Shown: positions 56,055-64,000 of the stretch, piece after piece | How the letters are laid out: each line of letters begins with the position of its first letter | Numbering within the stretch: position 1 is the first letter of the stretch | DNA from: Thalassotalea sp. G2M2-11 | Lineage (GTDB): Bacteria > Pseudomonadota > Gammaproteobacteria > Enterobacterales > Alteromonadaceae | NCBI RefSeq assembly: GCF_017168195.1 | Contig: NZ_JADNYL010000006.1 | Coordinates: 1 to 64,000, forward strand | Reading direction: 5' to 3' | DNA: 64,000 bases | Program-made: the position numbers and the translations under genes | The notes under the pieces: generated by a model | Seen by the model: the letters and a program-made list of their open reading frames with translations, nothing else | Told to the model about the DNA's origin: nothing | The model's database searches: none

Positions 56055-56519
56055 ATGAATGTAGAGTTTATTAACCCATTTTTATCATCGATGCTTAACG
56101 TTATGTCAACTATGGCACAAATGGAACTCACACCGGAAAAGCCCAAATTGAAGAAAGATGAAGTGGCAATGGGTGATGTCTCCGGACTTATTGGTATGGT
56201 TAGTGAACAAACAAAAGGTTCATTATCAATTACCTTTGATGCCCCATTAGCATTAGCGACAATGAAAGGCATGGTTGGTGAAGCACCAGATGAGGTCAAC
56301 GACGAAATTACCGATTTAGTCGGTGAGATCACGAATATGGTGACTGGTGGCGCTAAACGTATGCTGAGTGAAAAAGGCTTTGAATTTGATATGGCAACGC
56401 CTATGGTTGTATCAGGTCCTCGACATACCATCAAGCATAAAGCAGAAGGCCCCATCGTCATCATTCCGCTCAATTCACCGCAAGGTAAAGCCTATATCGA
56501 ATTTAGCTTCGATAAGTAA
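56055..56519 (+). CDS. CheX-like chemotaxis phosphatase family protein
   Basis: The 154-aa protein is a CheX/CheC-like fold: MNVEFINPFLSSMLNVMSTM, GLIGMVSEQTKGSLSITFD and the DEITDLVGEITNMVTGGAKRML segment, with the E-x2-N motif of CheY-P phosphatases (EITNM, Glu and Asn). It should remove phosphate from CheY or a similar response regulator. No other chemotaxis gene is near. I start at ATG 56055; the TTG at 56043 adds four residues. Confidence 0.88.
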   Translation: MNVEFINPFLSSMLNVMSTMAQMELTPEKPKLKKDEVAMGDVSGLIGMVSEQTKGSLSITFDAPLALATMKGMVGEAPDEVNDEITDLVGEITNMVTGGAKRMLSEKGFEFDMATPMVVSGPRHTIKHKAEGPIVIIPLNSPQGKAYIEFSFDK

Positions 56520-56536
56520 CAACGGATATTCTCAGC

Positions 56537-56566
56537 AAAGCCTCTAAAAACTAGAGGCTTTTTTGT
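56537..56566 (+). terminator. Terminator of the CheX-like gene
   Basis: AAAGCCTCTA (56537-56546) pairs with TAGAGGCTTT (56552-56561), with a five-base loop and six T. Confidence 0.9.
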
Positions 56567-56605
56567 TTATGATGTCCACAAATTCGCTTTAAAAGATTCA
56601 CCATT

Positions 56606-57025
56606 ATGTGGCAACAAACACAACTGACTTTATCCGCCAAGCCCAGAGGGTTCCATTTAGTTACCGATGAAATAGTCAACCAACTCGAGTCTATGAATAA
56701 TATTCGCGTAGGTTTACTTCATCTCTTTATTAAACACTCTTCTGCGTCCTTAACACTTAACGAAAATGCCGATCCAACAGTAAGAAGTGATATGGAAGCA
56801 CATTTCAATCATTTTGTACCAGAAGGCGCGCCCTATTATCAGCACACCTATGAAGGCGCCGATGATATGCCTGCTCATATCAAAGCGAGTTTACTAGGGA
56901 GTAGCGTAACTATTCCTATCACCAACGGACAATTAAATATCGGCATATGGCAGGGTATCTATTTAGGCGAGCATCGCAACCATGCAGGTGCGAGACAGAT
57001 AATTGCCACCATGCAAGGGGAATAA
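56606..57025 (+). CDS. YjbQ/UPF0047 family protein
   Basis: The 139-aa protein is of the YjbQ family, reported to have weak thiamine-phosphate-synthase activity, with unclear main role. The signature [22 protein letters not shown] (near residues 48-69) and the C-terminal [16 protein letters not shown] are present. His and Asp in these motifs would bind metal. It stands between terminators and the PH gene and is probably transcribed alone. Confidence 0.9.
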   Translation: MWQQTQLTLSAKPRGFHLVTDEIVNQLESMNNIRVGLLHLFIKHSSASLTLNENADPTVRSDMEAHFNHFVPEGAPYYQHTYEGADDMPAHIKASLLGSSVTIPITNGQLNIGIWQGIYLGEHRNHAGARQIIATMQGE

Positions 57026-57085
57026 TTTGCTTTATGTCGGGCTCACAGTAATATATTCGCTACACATATAAATTAAGGAATAATT

Positions 57086-57466
57086 ATGGGTTTTTTATCG
57101 GGGTTAATGGGTAATGCTTCACAAGTCGATGTTGAACAGCTAAGTGAAGAGTTATCCCCAATTCTTGCTAACAATGAAACTGTCGAATTAGGATTTAAAT
57201 TGATCCGCGATCAATTTATTTTCACGAACAAACGTTTGATATTAATTGATAAACAAGGAATTACTGGTAGTAAAGTTGAGTATCATTCAATTCCGTACAA
57301 AGCGATCACTCATTTTAAAATAGAAAGTGCGGGACATTTTGATTTAGATTCTGATCTAAAAATTTATATTTCGGGTCAAGACACTCCGATCAGTAGAGAA
57401 TTACGCAAAGGGGACGATATTGTCGCCATTCAAAAAACACTCGCAAATTGCTTATTTGCCAGTTAA
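57086..57466 (+). CDS. Bacterial PH-domain protein
   Basis: The 126-aa protein is a bacterial pleckstrin-homology-like fold: LGFKLIRDQFIFTNKRLILIDKQG (pieces LGFKLIRDQFIFTNKRLI) and SIPYKAITHFKIESAGHFDLDSDLKIY (pieces SIPYKAITHFKIESAG). It is cytoplasmic and probably oligomeric. The role is unknown. AAGGAA lies seven bases before its ATG. Confidence 0.88.
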   Translation: MGFLSGLMGNASQVDVEQLSEELSPILANNETVELGFKLIRDQFIFTNKRLILIDKQGITGSKVEYHSIPYKAITHFKIESAGHFDLDSDLKIYISGQDTPISRELRKGDDIVAIQKTLANCLFAS

Positions 57467-57480
57467 ATACGCTGCTTTTA

Positions 57481-58566
57481 TCATGTTTTTACGGATATAT
57501 TAACCCGCTTACTGATATTACATAGTAATTCATAAGGTATGGTAGTGGCATTTCTTGCCACTTCTGCCACATTCAGTGATGGCCCCCAAAGTGTTGCAAT
57601 ATCACCTACCTTGTCTTGTGCATCTGGTCCTAAATCTATGGTGATCATATCCATAGACACCCGACCAACTAACGGCACTCGTCGACCATTCAACAACACT
57701 GGCGTGCCATTTTTAGCATGTCTTGGGTAGCCATCACCATAGCCTATCGCCACCACCCCTATAATCGTATCTCGTTCACTTTGCCAAGCGCCACCATAAC
57801 CGACCGTCTCACCAGCAGTAATTTTTCTGGTGGCAATCAAACCAGCTTGTAATGACATAACTGGCTTAATTTCTTGGTAAAAAGACTTATCATCTGCCAG
57901 CATTGGTGAAATACCATAGAGCATTAAGCCAGGACGCACCCAATGGTAATGGCTTTCAGGCCAAGCCCAGATCCCCGCAGAATTTGCTAGGCTTTTATCA
58001 TTATCAAAATCTGCCGTTAATTGTGAAAAACGCTGTAACTGTGCTTCGGTCGCATCATCTTGCGTATTATCGGCGCAACCTAAATGACTCATCAGCGTTA
58101 ACGCTTTATGCACATTAGCACTTGCTTCAAGCTGCTGATAAAAATAAGGTAATTGTTCAGGATCAATACCTAGCCGATGCATTCCAGTATCAATTTTTAG
58201 CCATACTTTTAATGGTGTATCAAGCTTTGCCTGAATAAGTGCTGTCAATTGCTGTTCACTATGCACGATAGTTTGCAGATTATTTTTAACTAAAATCGGC
58301 AATTCATCCTGAGCAAAAAAACCTTCTAACAATACGATCGGCTGAGTAATACCATCTGCGCGTAATGCCAATGCTTCTTCTATTCTGGCAACTCCAAACG
58401 CATCCGCCTGATGTAAGGCTTTAGCAACACGCTCTAAGCCATGTCCATAAGCATTGGCTTTTAATACCGCTAGCACCTTAGATTGCGGTGCAAGCTTTTT
58501 AATCGCAGAAAAATTCTGTTGTAAAGCCGCCAGATCGATCACGGCAGTCGCACTTCGAATGGTCAT
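57481..58566 (-). CDS. alr: Alanine racemase
   Basis: Alr makes D-alanine for peptidoglycan with pyridoxal phosphate. The 361-aa protein has the PLP lysine in VLKANAYGHGLERVA (near residue 34), the catalytic tyrosine in GYGGAWQSERD (near 250) and GRVSMDMITIDLG. DTGMHRLGI is near 126-134. It begins seven bases after dnaB on the same strand, an order found in many gammaproteobacteria. Confidence 0.95.
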   Translation of the reverse strand: MTIRSATAVIDLAALQQNFSAIKKLAPQSKVLAVLKANAYGHGLERVAKALHQADAFGVARIEEALALRADGITQPIVLLEGFFAQDELPILVKNNLQTIVHSEQQLTALIQAKLDTPLKVWLKIDTGMHRLGIDPEQLPYFYQQLEASANVHKALTLMSHLGCADNTQDDATEAQLQRFSQLTADFDNDKSLANSAGIWAWPESHYHWVRPGLMLYGISPMLADDKSFYQEIKPVMSLQAGLIATRKITAGETVGYGGAWQSERDTIIGVVAIGYGDGYPRHAKNGTPVLLNGRRVPLVGRVSMDMITIDLGPDAQDKVGDIATLWGPSLNVAEVARNATTIPYELLCNISKRVNISVKT

Positions 58567-58573
58567 ACCGTGA

Positions 58574-59992
58574 TTAATCTTCTTCTAGCACATGTGAGCC
58601 AGCATAATTATCAAAACGGGAAAATTGACCTTGGAAAGTTAAAGGTACACGCCCGATCGGCCCGTTACGTTGCTTACCAATAATAATTTCTGCCATGCCC
58701 TTAAATTCTGAATCATCGTGATAAACCTCATCACGGTAGATAAACATGATCAAGTCAGCATCTTGCTCAATTGAACCTGATTCACGTAAATCAGAATTAA
58801 CTGGGCGTTTATCCGAGCGTTGTTCCAAACTCCGGTTTAATTGAGAAAGTGCGACAACAGGCACTTCAAGCTCTTTTGCTAAGGCTTTTAACGAGCGAGA
58901 AATTTCAGCTATTTCTAAGGTTCGGTTATCGGAAAATTGCGGTGCGCGCATTAATTGTAGGTAATCGATCATGATCATACTGAGTCCGCCATTATCTCGA
59001 GCAATACGACGCGCTCGCGAACGAACTTCAGTAGGCGTTAACCCAGCGGCATCATCAATATACATTTTACCTTTTTCTATTAACAGGCCCATGGTCGAAG
59101 ACAGTCTTGCCCAATCCTCGTCGCCTAATTGTCCGGTACGGATTTTGGTTTGATCGATACGTCCGAGTGAGGCCAGCATCCTCATCATCAACTGTTCTGA
59201 AGGCATCTCTAAACTAAAAATAAGCGCAGGCTTATCTTCAGTCATAGCCGCATGTTCAGCTAAGTTCATGGCAAACGTTGTTTTACCCATGGAAGGACGA
59301 GCCGCGACAATAATTAGGTCGGAGGACTGTAAGCCAGCCGTCATTTTATCCAGATCAGAAAACCCCGTGGAAACCCCTGTCACACCATCATGCGGCTGCT
59401 GGTATAGTTTCTCAATTCTATCAACTGTTTTTTCTAATACCGCATGAATATTTTCCGGACCTTCAGATTTATTAGCCCGTTGCTCTGCGATAGCAAACAC
59501 TTTAGTTTCCGCTAAATCGAGTAAATCCGCACTCGTTCTACCTTGAGTATCAAAACCAGCTTCAGCAATTTCATTGGCGACACTGATCATTTCACGTGTT
59601 ACTGCACGTTCACGGACAATCTCAGCATATGCCGTAATGTTAGCCGCACTTGGCGTGTTTTTCATCATTTCAGCGAGGTAAACAAAACCGCCGGCATCTT
59701 CCAGTTTTTGGTCGTTCTCTAATGCTTCTGATAAGGTGATCAAATCTACCGGTTCACCTAACTCAATTAAGCTACCGATGGTTTCATAAGCAATACGATG
59801 AGCACGACTATAAAAGTCTTGTGCCACAACGCGTTCAGCAACACGATCCCATGCCTCATTGTCGAGTAACAAGCCACCTAATACTGATTGTTCAGCTTCT
59901 AACGAATGAGGTGGGACTTTTAGCTCTTCAACTTGTTGATCATGCTTGAAGGTTTTATTATTTGGAAATTTAGCGGGCTTACGATCAGCCAT
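58574..59992 (-). CDS. dnaB: Replicative DNA helicase
   Basis: The hexameric helicase of the chromosome fork. The 472-aa protein has the N-terminal primase-interacting domain (VPPHSLEAEQSVLGGLLLDN near residue 21) and the RecA-like C-terminal domain with Walker A ARPSMGKTTFAMN near 220. Walker B MIMIDYLQLMRAP lies near 325, and the DnaB-type ALSQLNRSLEQRSDKRP follows. Full length. It probably shares a transcript with alr. Confidence 0.97.
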   Translation of the reverse strand: MADRKPAKFPNNKTFKHDQQVEELKVPPHSLEAEQSVLGGLLLDNEAWDRVAERVVAQDFYSRAHRIAYETIGSLIELGEPVDLITLSEALENDQKLEDAGGFVYLAEMMKNTPSAANITAYAEIVRERAVTREMISVANEIAEAGFDTQGRTSADLLDLAETKVFAIAEQRANKSEGPENIHAVLEKTVDRIEKLYQQPHDGVTGVSTGFSDLDKMTAGLQSSDLIIVAARPSMGKTTFAMNLAEHAAMTEDKPALIFSLEMPSEQLMMRMLASLGRIDQTKIRTGQLGDEDWARLSSTMGLLIEKGKMYIDDAAGLTPTEVRSRARRIARDNGGLSMIMIDYLQLMRAPQFSDNRTLEIAEISRSLKALAKELEVPVVALSQLNRSLEQRSDKRPVNSDLRESGSIEQDADLIMFIYRDEVYHDDSEFKGMAEIIIGKQRNGPIGRVPLTFQGQFSRFDNYAGSHVLEED

Positions 59993-60160
59993 TCAGATAC
60001 CTGTATTTCTTTCTTCAAACTAAACGGCGAATTGATTTCAAACCGAAAAAACCTGAGATTGATTAGATGGCTTATTATGTATTAGAAAATAGAATTTATA
60101 AAGCAAATAAATAGAGAAATAAGGTAGGTGGTAACACCTACCTTAGAAGACGATTGACCA

Positions 60161-61102
60161 TTACCGTGAGACTTTAATGTCACCACTGACAGTAGATGCT
60201 TTAACCGTCGCACTGCCATTGCCTGTATTAAAATAGAGTTTCGAACTTGGGCCGTATTTAGCTTCCTGAACTTTATCATCAGTAAGTCGATTAATTAAAT
60301 CACCACCGGCATTTGCACGCATTTTAAAGCTTGCTTGAACATTATTATCGAACTGAATCGAGATATCACCACTGACACTATCAACTTTCAACAAGCCATT
60401 ATCATTGAGTGATAAACGCGCATCAGCGTCACCACTGACGGTGGTTATACTCAACTCATTAACCTTCGCCAAGGTTAACGACACTTCTCCTGAAACACTA
60501 TTGACAGACACTTCTTCCGCTTGAGAATGGCTCACTAAATGCCCACTGATCACACTTAAATTAATACGCCCTTGAGAAGCCCTATCATCAATGTCACCAC
60601 TGACCGATGAAATAGATATTTTACCCGATAATCCACGACTTTTGATATCACCGCTCACACTTGATAAGTCAACGAGTTCAGCGAGATTATTCACGTTAAT
60701 ATTACCGCTGACCGTTTTAATCGCACTACTTTTTTCCATATCAGAGATACTAATATCACTGGAAATACCGTTAAATGAAAGGCGTAAATTATGGGGCACT
60801 TTTAGCGTCAATGTCGAATTATGCGTGTTATTCCAGTGATTATGATTAGGCATAATCACTTTGACCACAATTTGATTTCCTTGACGCTCAAATATAAAAC
60901 GCTTTGCTTCATCCGATATTTGCCCTTCAAGCTCCACCACCTCTTGTTGCCAACTTGTTACTACTACCTCTCCTTGTTGGTTTTCAATCGTAATACTCGT
61001 TGCACCTGATGCATCAATGCGCTGGTTAACCTGCTGAGCTGACACTTGCAAAGCAATAACACTTAATACTAACGACACTATTCTTACCATAAATTTCATC
61101 AT
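60161..61102 (-). CDS. DUF4097-family exported beta-strand-repeat protein
   Basis: The 313-aa protein has a signal peptide (residues 1-22). It then has repeated strands carrying the motif VSGDI (at least six copies, such as SVSGDIKSRGL, SVSGDIDDRAS, TVSGDADARL). This is the DUF4097 adhesin-like beta-helix. Function unknown; the domain is often found with membrane stress regulators. It is the third gene of an operon behind an ECF sigma factor and its anti-sigma-like protein, 13 bases after it. It may report or respond to envelope stress. Confidence 0.88.
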   Translation of the reverse strand: MMKFMVRIVSLVLSVIALQVSAQQVNQRIDASGATSITIENQQGEVVVTSWQQEVVELEGQISDEAKRFIFERQGNQIVVKVIMPNHNHWNNTHNSTLTLKVPHNLRLSFNGISSDISISDMEKSSAIKTVSGNINVNNLAELVDLSSVSGDIKSRGLSGKISISSVSGDIDDRASQGRINLSVISGHLVSHSQAEEVSVNSVSGEVSLTLAKVNELSITTVSGDADARLSLNDNGLLKVDSVSGDISIQFDNNVQASFKMRANAGGDLINRLTDDKVQEAKYGPSSKLYFNTGNGSATVKASTVSGDIKVSR

Positions 61103-61114
61103 TACCTCTATACT

Positions 61115-61615
61115 CTAAATCGTTTGCCACTGAGGCGTATACAACTGCTTTAACAGATCTATTTCTTGCTTTTGTGCCCACCGTAACAGGTTTAATAACT
61201 CACTATTTTGCGGATCATCACTGAGTGCTTTACTAATAGCCGCCCTTGCCGACGACAATTCGTCTAACTGCTTTTGCAGGTCTGTAGGGAGCTCTGATAA
61301 TTTGGGTTGACCAAAGCTCGCCAACACTAATTGTTTCTGCTTTTCAAAATCACTCTGCATTACTTGAGCAATACTCAATTCACTGTCCTGCCCTGTCACT
61401 TGCTCTGGCAAAAAGGATAACCAAGAAACCAAGATTGCAACAACAATTGAAGCAGCCCAAGCCATGGGCAACACCGTTGACTTTTTCTCTTGTTGCTGTG
61501 GCAAGGTCGCAATGGCTTTTTCAACGCCGCGCCATAGATCACGTTCAGGCTCCATTTCTTTAGTGAGTTGCTTGATTTGCTGATCTAATAATTCATCTGA
61601 TATTTGCTTGTTCAT
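61115..61615 (-). CDS. Single-pass membrane protein, probable anti-sigma factor
   Basis: A 166-aa protein with one membrane helix (about residues 50-68), an N-terminal cytoplasmic part (WRGVEKAIATLP near 30) and a periplasmic part of helical repeats. Its ATG overlaps the sigma factor stop by four bases, the usual sigma/anti-sigma arrangement. I see no zinc-binding HxxxCxxC motif, so a ZAS domain is not claimed. Confidence 0.75.
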   Translation of the reverse strand: MNKQISDELLDQQIKQLTKEMEPERDLWRGVEKAIATLPQQQEKKSTVLPMAWAASIVVAILVSWLSFLPEQVTGQDSELSIAQVMQSDFEKQKQLVLASFGQPKLSELPTDLQKQLDELSSARAAISKALSDDPQNSELLNLLRWAQKQEIDLLKQLYTPQWQTI

Positions 61616-62187
61616 AACACTTGCTCACTTAGCTCAGCCTTTAACAGACCTTTGGCACGATGATATTGAGATTTACTTGATCCCACTGCCATATTTAACA
61701 TTTTTGCGATTTCTTCATGGCGATAACCCTCTACAGCAAACAAAACAAACACTAAACGTGCTCGTTCAGGTAAGCGTTGGATCGCCTTATCTAACTCACT
61801 CGTCGTTTTTTCATCCTTGAGCTCTACCGTGATTTCTTCGGTAGTTTGTTCCTCAATACTAAAAATACGTTGCAGCCAGTTTTTTTGCTTTCTGATGTGC
61901 CCCAAGACAATATTGGTTGCAACACTATGTAGCCAGGTAGTAAATTTACTTTCGCCCCGAAAGTGGCTAATTTTTTGCCACAACTGAACAAATACCTCTT
62001 GGCAAACATCTTCAGCGCTGTCTTTGTCAGCTAACATACGCCAACATAACGCATAAATTCTGCGGTAATGATTCTGATATAATTGATGAAAAGCCTGTTG
62101 ATCGCCTTGTTGAGCGCGTTGAACTAATTCTTGCTCTTGGTCTAAGGTAAACAACTGCGTTGCATCAATAACTTTTGGATTATCCAA
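61612..62187 (-). CDS. ECF-type RNA polymerase sigma factor
   Basis: The 191-aa protein has sigma region 2 (ALCWRMLADKDSAEDVCQEVFVQLWQKISHFRG, pieces AEDVCQEVFVQLWQ) and region 4 (LPERARLVFVLFAVEGYRHEEIAKMLN, pieces RLVFVLFAVEGYRHEEIA). It directs transcription of envelope or stress genes, and probably its own operon with the membrane anti-sigma-like and DUF4097 proteins. Region 3 is absent, as in ECF sigma factors. Confidence 0.92.
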   Translation of the reverse strand: MDNPKVIDATQLFTLDQEQELVQRAQQGDQQAFHQLYQNHYRRIYALCWRMLADKDSAEDVCQEVFVQLWQKISHFRGESKFTTWLHSVATNIVLGHIRKQKNWLQRIFSIEEQTTEEITVELKDEKTTSELDKAIQRLPERARLVFVLFAVEGYRHEEIAKMLNMAVGSSKSQYHRAKGLLKAELSEQVL

Positions 62188-62312
62188 ACAACAAACTCTC
62201 TCTTGCGTGTTTATAAACTGATAATAAATTAATCGTTCTTGGTAGTAAGATGCAGTATGACAAAAAAGGGTTTAAAGCGATGAGTAATTTTTGCTTTATT
62301 TTATTCAGGCAT

Positions 62313-62340
62313 AAAAAAAGCGCCAATCGGCGCTTTTTCT
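62313..62340 (-). terminator. Terminator of rpmE
   Basis: AAAAAGCGCC (62315-62324), AATC loop, GGCGCTTTTT (62329-62338). It lies 25-50 bases beyond the rpmE stop; A and T tracts on both sides make it bidirectional. Confidence 0.9.
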
Positions 62341-62364
62341 AAACATTTCATTGCAAGTGTAAGC

Positions 62365-62577
62365 TTACTTCTTACCCAATGCACCAAAACGTTTGTTGAA
62401 TTTATCAACACGACCACCAGTTTCAGCAGCTTTTTGCTTACCAGTGTAGAATGGGTGACATTCTGAACAAACATCAAGGTGGATGTCTTTGCCTAACGTT
62501 GAACGAGTGTTGATCACGTTACCACAAGAACAATGTGCCTTGATCTCTACATAATTTGGATGAATACCGTCTTTCAT
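62365..62577 (-). CDS. rpmE: 50S ribosomal protein L31, zinc-binding form
   Basis: The 70-aa protein [20 protein letters not shown] has the zinc-binding cysteines CSCG and CSECH (Cys16, Cys18, Cys37, Cys40), so it is the zinc type that Zur-regulated paralogues replace in zinc shortage. It is next to, and divergent from, priA as in E. coli. Confidence 0.96.
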   Translation of the reverse strand: MKDGIHPNYVEIKAHCSCGNVINTRSTLGKDIHLDVCSECHPFYTGKQKAAETGGRVDKFNKRFGALGKK

Positions 62578-62812
62578 GGAAACCTCTATATAGGCCGTAT
62601 CGCCACTTAGTCAACGCTGATTCGTTGCCAAGCACCATACGAGTTAAATTTAATGGGGGCGAATAATAATGGATCATCACCATCAGTGCAAGACAAACTG
62701 ATAAATAATTGAACAGAATCTTGATGCCAACAAAATAAGCAGACTTGTGCTTGGCAATGAAGGCAGAAACATTCACAATAAAGTTACCTTGAATTATGAC
62801 AGACATTAATCT

Positions 62813-64000
62813 TGCCCCAAGCAAAATTTTTACAGCTTGCGATTCCTGTTCCTCTACGCCAGCTGTTCACGTATGCCATTCCTGATGCCTTGCTTGAACA
62901 CAGTTTCACTGTTGGCGAGCGTGTTGTGGCACCTTTTGGTCATCGTCATGTCATTGGTATTGTTATGGCTATCGTCGATGAATGTGAATTTGCGCCGAAT
63001 AAAATTAAAGCTATCACCAACATCATTGAACACGACCAATGTATTCCCCAAGCGTTAATCAAATTATTAACCACCTGTGCCAGTTATTATCATCACCCCA
63101 TTGGTGATGTGTTTCATCAAGCGCTGCCGGTATTGTTAAGGCAAGTCGAACCACCTTCAATAGCACCAATTATCGCTTGGCAATGTTTACCTAAAACGGA
63201 AGATAACGCAGAAGTACTGAGTAAACTCGACAACAAACGTAGCAAAAAACAATGGCAACTTTATCAGCTACTCAGTCATCATCAGCAACTAACTTGGCCC
63301 GAAATTAGAACCTTAGGTTTTAATAAAGCACAGCTATCCGCTTTAGAAAATAAACAATTAATTGCCAGTGTTGAACAGCTTGCAACTCCTTTTCAGTGGC
63401 ACGATGACGCACTTAATCAAGAAAATGAATTTACTTTATCAACGGAACAAGCCGTAGTGGTATCAGCCATATCACAATCAATTGGGCAATACAGTTGTCA
63501 TCTCATTGATGGTATTACCGGCTCAGGCAAAACAGAAGTCTATCTACAAAGCATGACCAAGGTGCTGAGTCATCATCAACAGGTATTAGTTTTGGTGCCT
63601 GAAATTGGCTTAACACCTCAAACCTTGAGCCGCTTTGAGCAACGATTTAATGTGCCTATTTTTCTTCACCACTCAGGACTTAACGATAAAGAGCGCCTGG
63701 CAACATGGCAAAATGCCAACCAGAATAATGCGGCCATTATCATTGGCACCCGTTCAGCAGTCTTCAGTCCTTTGCCAAAACTTGGGTTGATTATTGTAGA
63801 CGAAGAACATGACGCTTCATTTAAACAGCAAGACAGCTTTCGCTACCATGGTCGAGATGTCGCGATTATTCGCGCCAAACAACTCAATATACCCATTATA
63901 TTAGGCAGTGCCACGCCAAGTTTTGAGTCGCTACATAATGCCATAAAACAACGCTATCATTATCATCAACTGACCAAACGTGCAGCCGGAAGTCGCCAAG
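62813..64000 (+). CDS. priA: Primosomal protein N' (PriA helicase), 5' part
   Basis: PriA restarts stalled replication forks. The first 396 codons are in the window and the gene runs off the end. The N-terminal DNA-binding domain (LAIPVPLRQLFTYAIP, VGERVVAPFGHRHVIGIV) is followed by Walker A DGITGSGKTEVYL and the DEEHDASFKQQDSFRYHGRDVA block with the DEEH box. The zinc region is beyond the window. The start is probably TTG at 62813, since the frame is open only from 62801 and has no ATG before the conserved N-terminus. Confidence 0.93.

Overview
The window looks like chromosome from an AT-rich marine gammaproteobacterium of the order Alteromonadales, most likely Colwelliaceae (Thalassotalea or Colwellia type). 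This rests on protein resemblance (FabR, SthA, Mpl, Zur, AstA/AstD, TIGR04219 and GlyGly-CTERM proteins) and on gene order such as divergent priA/rpmE; no database search was run. Most of it is ordinary core genome. Two stretches are acquired DNA.

Layout. 1-7.1 kb: a membrane-anchored RRM protein, trmA, fabR divergent from an acyl desaturase with a FabR-like operator between them, sthA, a small lipoprotein and hemE. 7.33-7.48 kb: a strong promoter and short terminated transcript, a candidate small RNA whose terminator is the insertion site of the next region. 7.45-17.81 kb: a 10.4-kb integrative element bounded by a 28-bp direct repeat. It carries a tyrosine integrase, a 247-aa protein plus a metallophosphoesterase, an outer-membrane-barrel-like protein with a 95-aa-class partner on the other strand, an AlpA-type regulator, an HUH replication endonuclease with palindromic repeats inside its gene, and a three-gene cargo module (TIGR04255-like protein, membrane/HTH protein, unknown protein). 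No capsid or packaging gene was seen. The cargo module is my best candidate for an undescribed system.

17.8-30.1 kb: a periplasmic binding protein, a yjaB-like acetyltransferase broken by one stop codon, a large TolB-propeller amidohydrolase, ubiX, mpl, a MOSC/ferredoxin protein, the 5-oxoprolinase genes pxpABC and an outer-membrane porin behind two perfect FNR-type boxes. 30.2-37.3 kb: pabA, an HDOD protein and the arginine succinyltransferase genes (astC/argD-like, astA, astD) followed by a DUF1338 protein. 37.3-45.1 kb: a lipoprotein, a 1306-aa M36 metalloprotease with a GlyGly-CTERM tail, TIGR04219 and DUF2333 proteins, a PCuAC copper chaperone with a natural histidine tail, and an enoyl-CoA hydratase. 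45.2-47 kb: a phage-shock-type operon (secreted protein, PspA, a 50-aa membrane protein, PspC, membrane protein) behind a sigma-54-type promoter.

47.1-50.5 kb: sseA, a possible 49-aa membrane protein and dusA. Immediately 5' of dusA lies a 1-kb insertion flanked by two copies of the dusA 5' end and by AGTGCCCCT repeats. It holds one membrane-protein gene and no integrase, so it looks like a cis-mobilizable remnant at the well-known dusA integration site. 50.9-64 kb: two membrane proteins, zur, an M1 peptidase and its DUF6702 neighbour, a CheX-like protein, a YjbQ protein, a PH-domain protein, alr, dnaB, an ECF sigma/anti-sigma/DUF4097 operon, rpmE and the 5' part of priA, which runs off the window.
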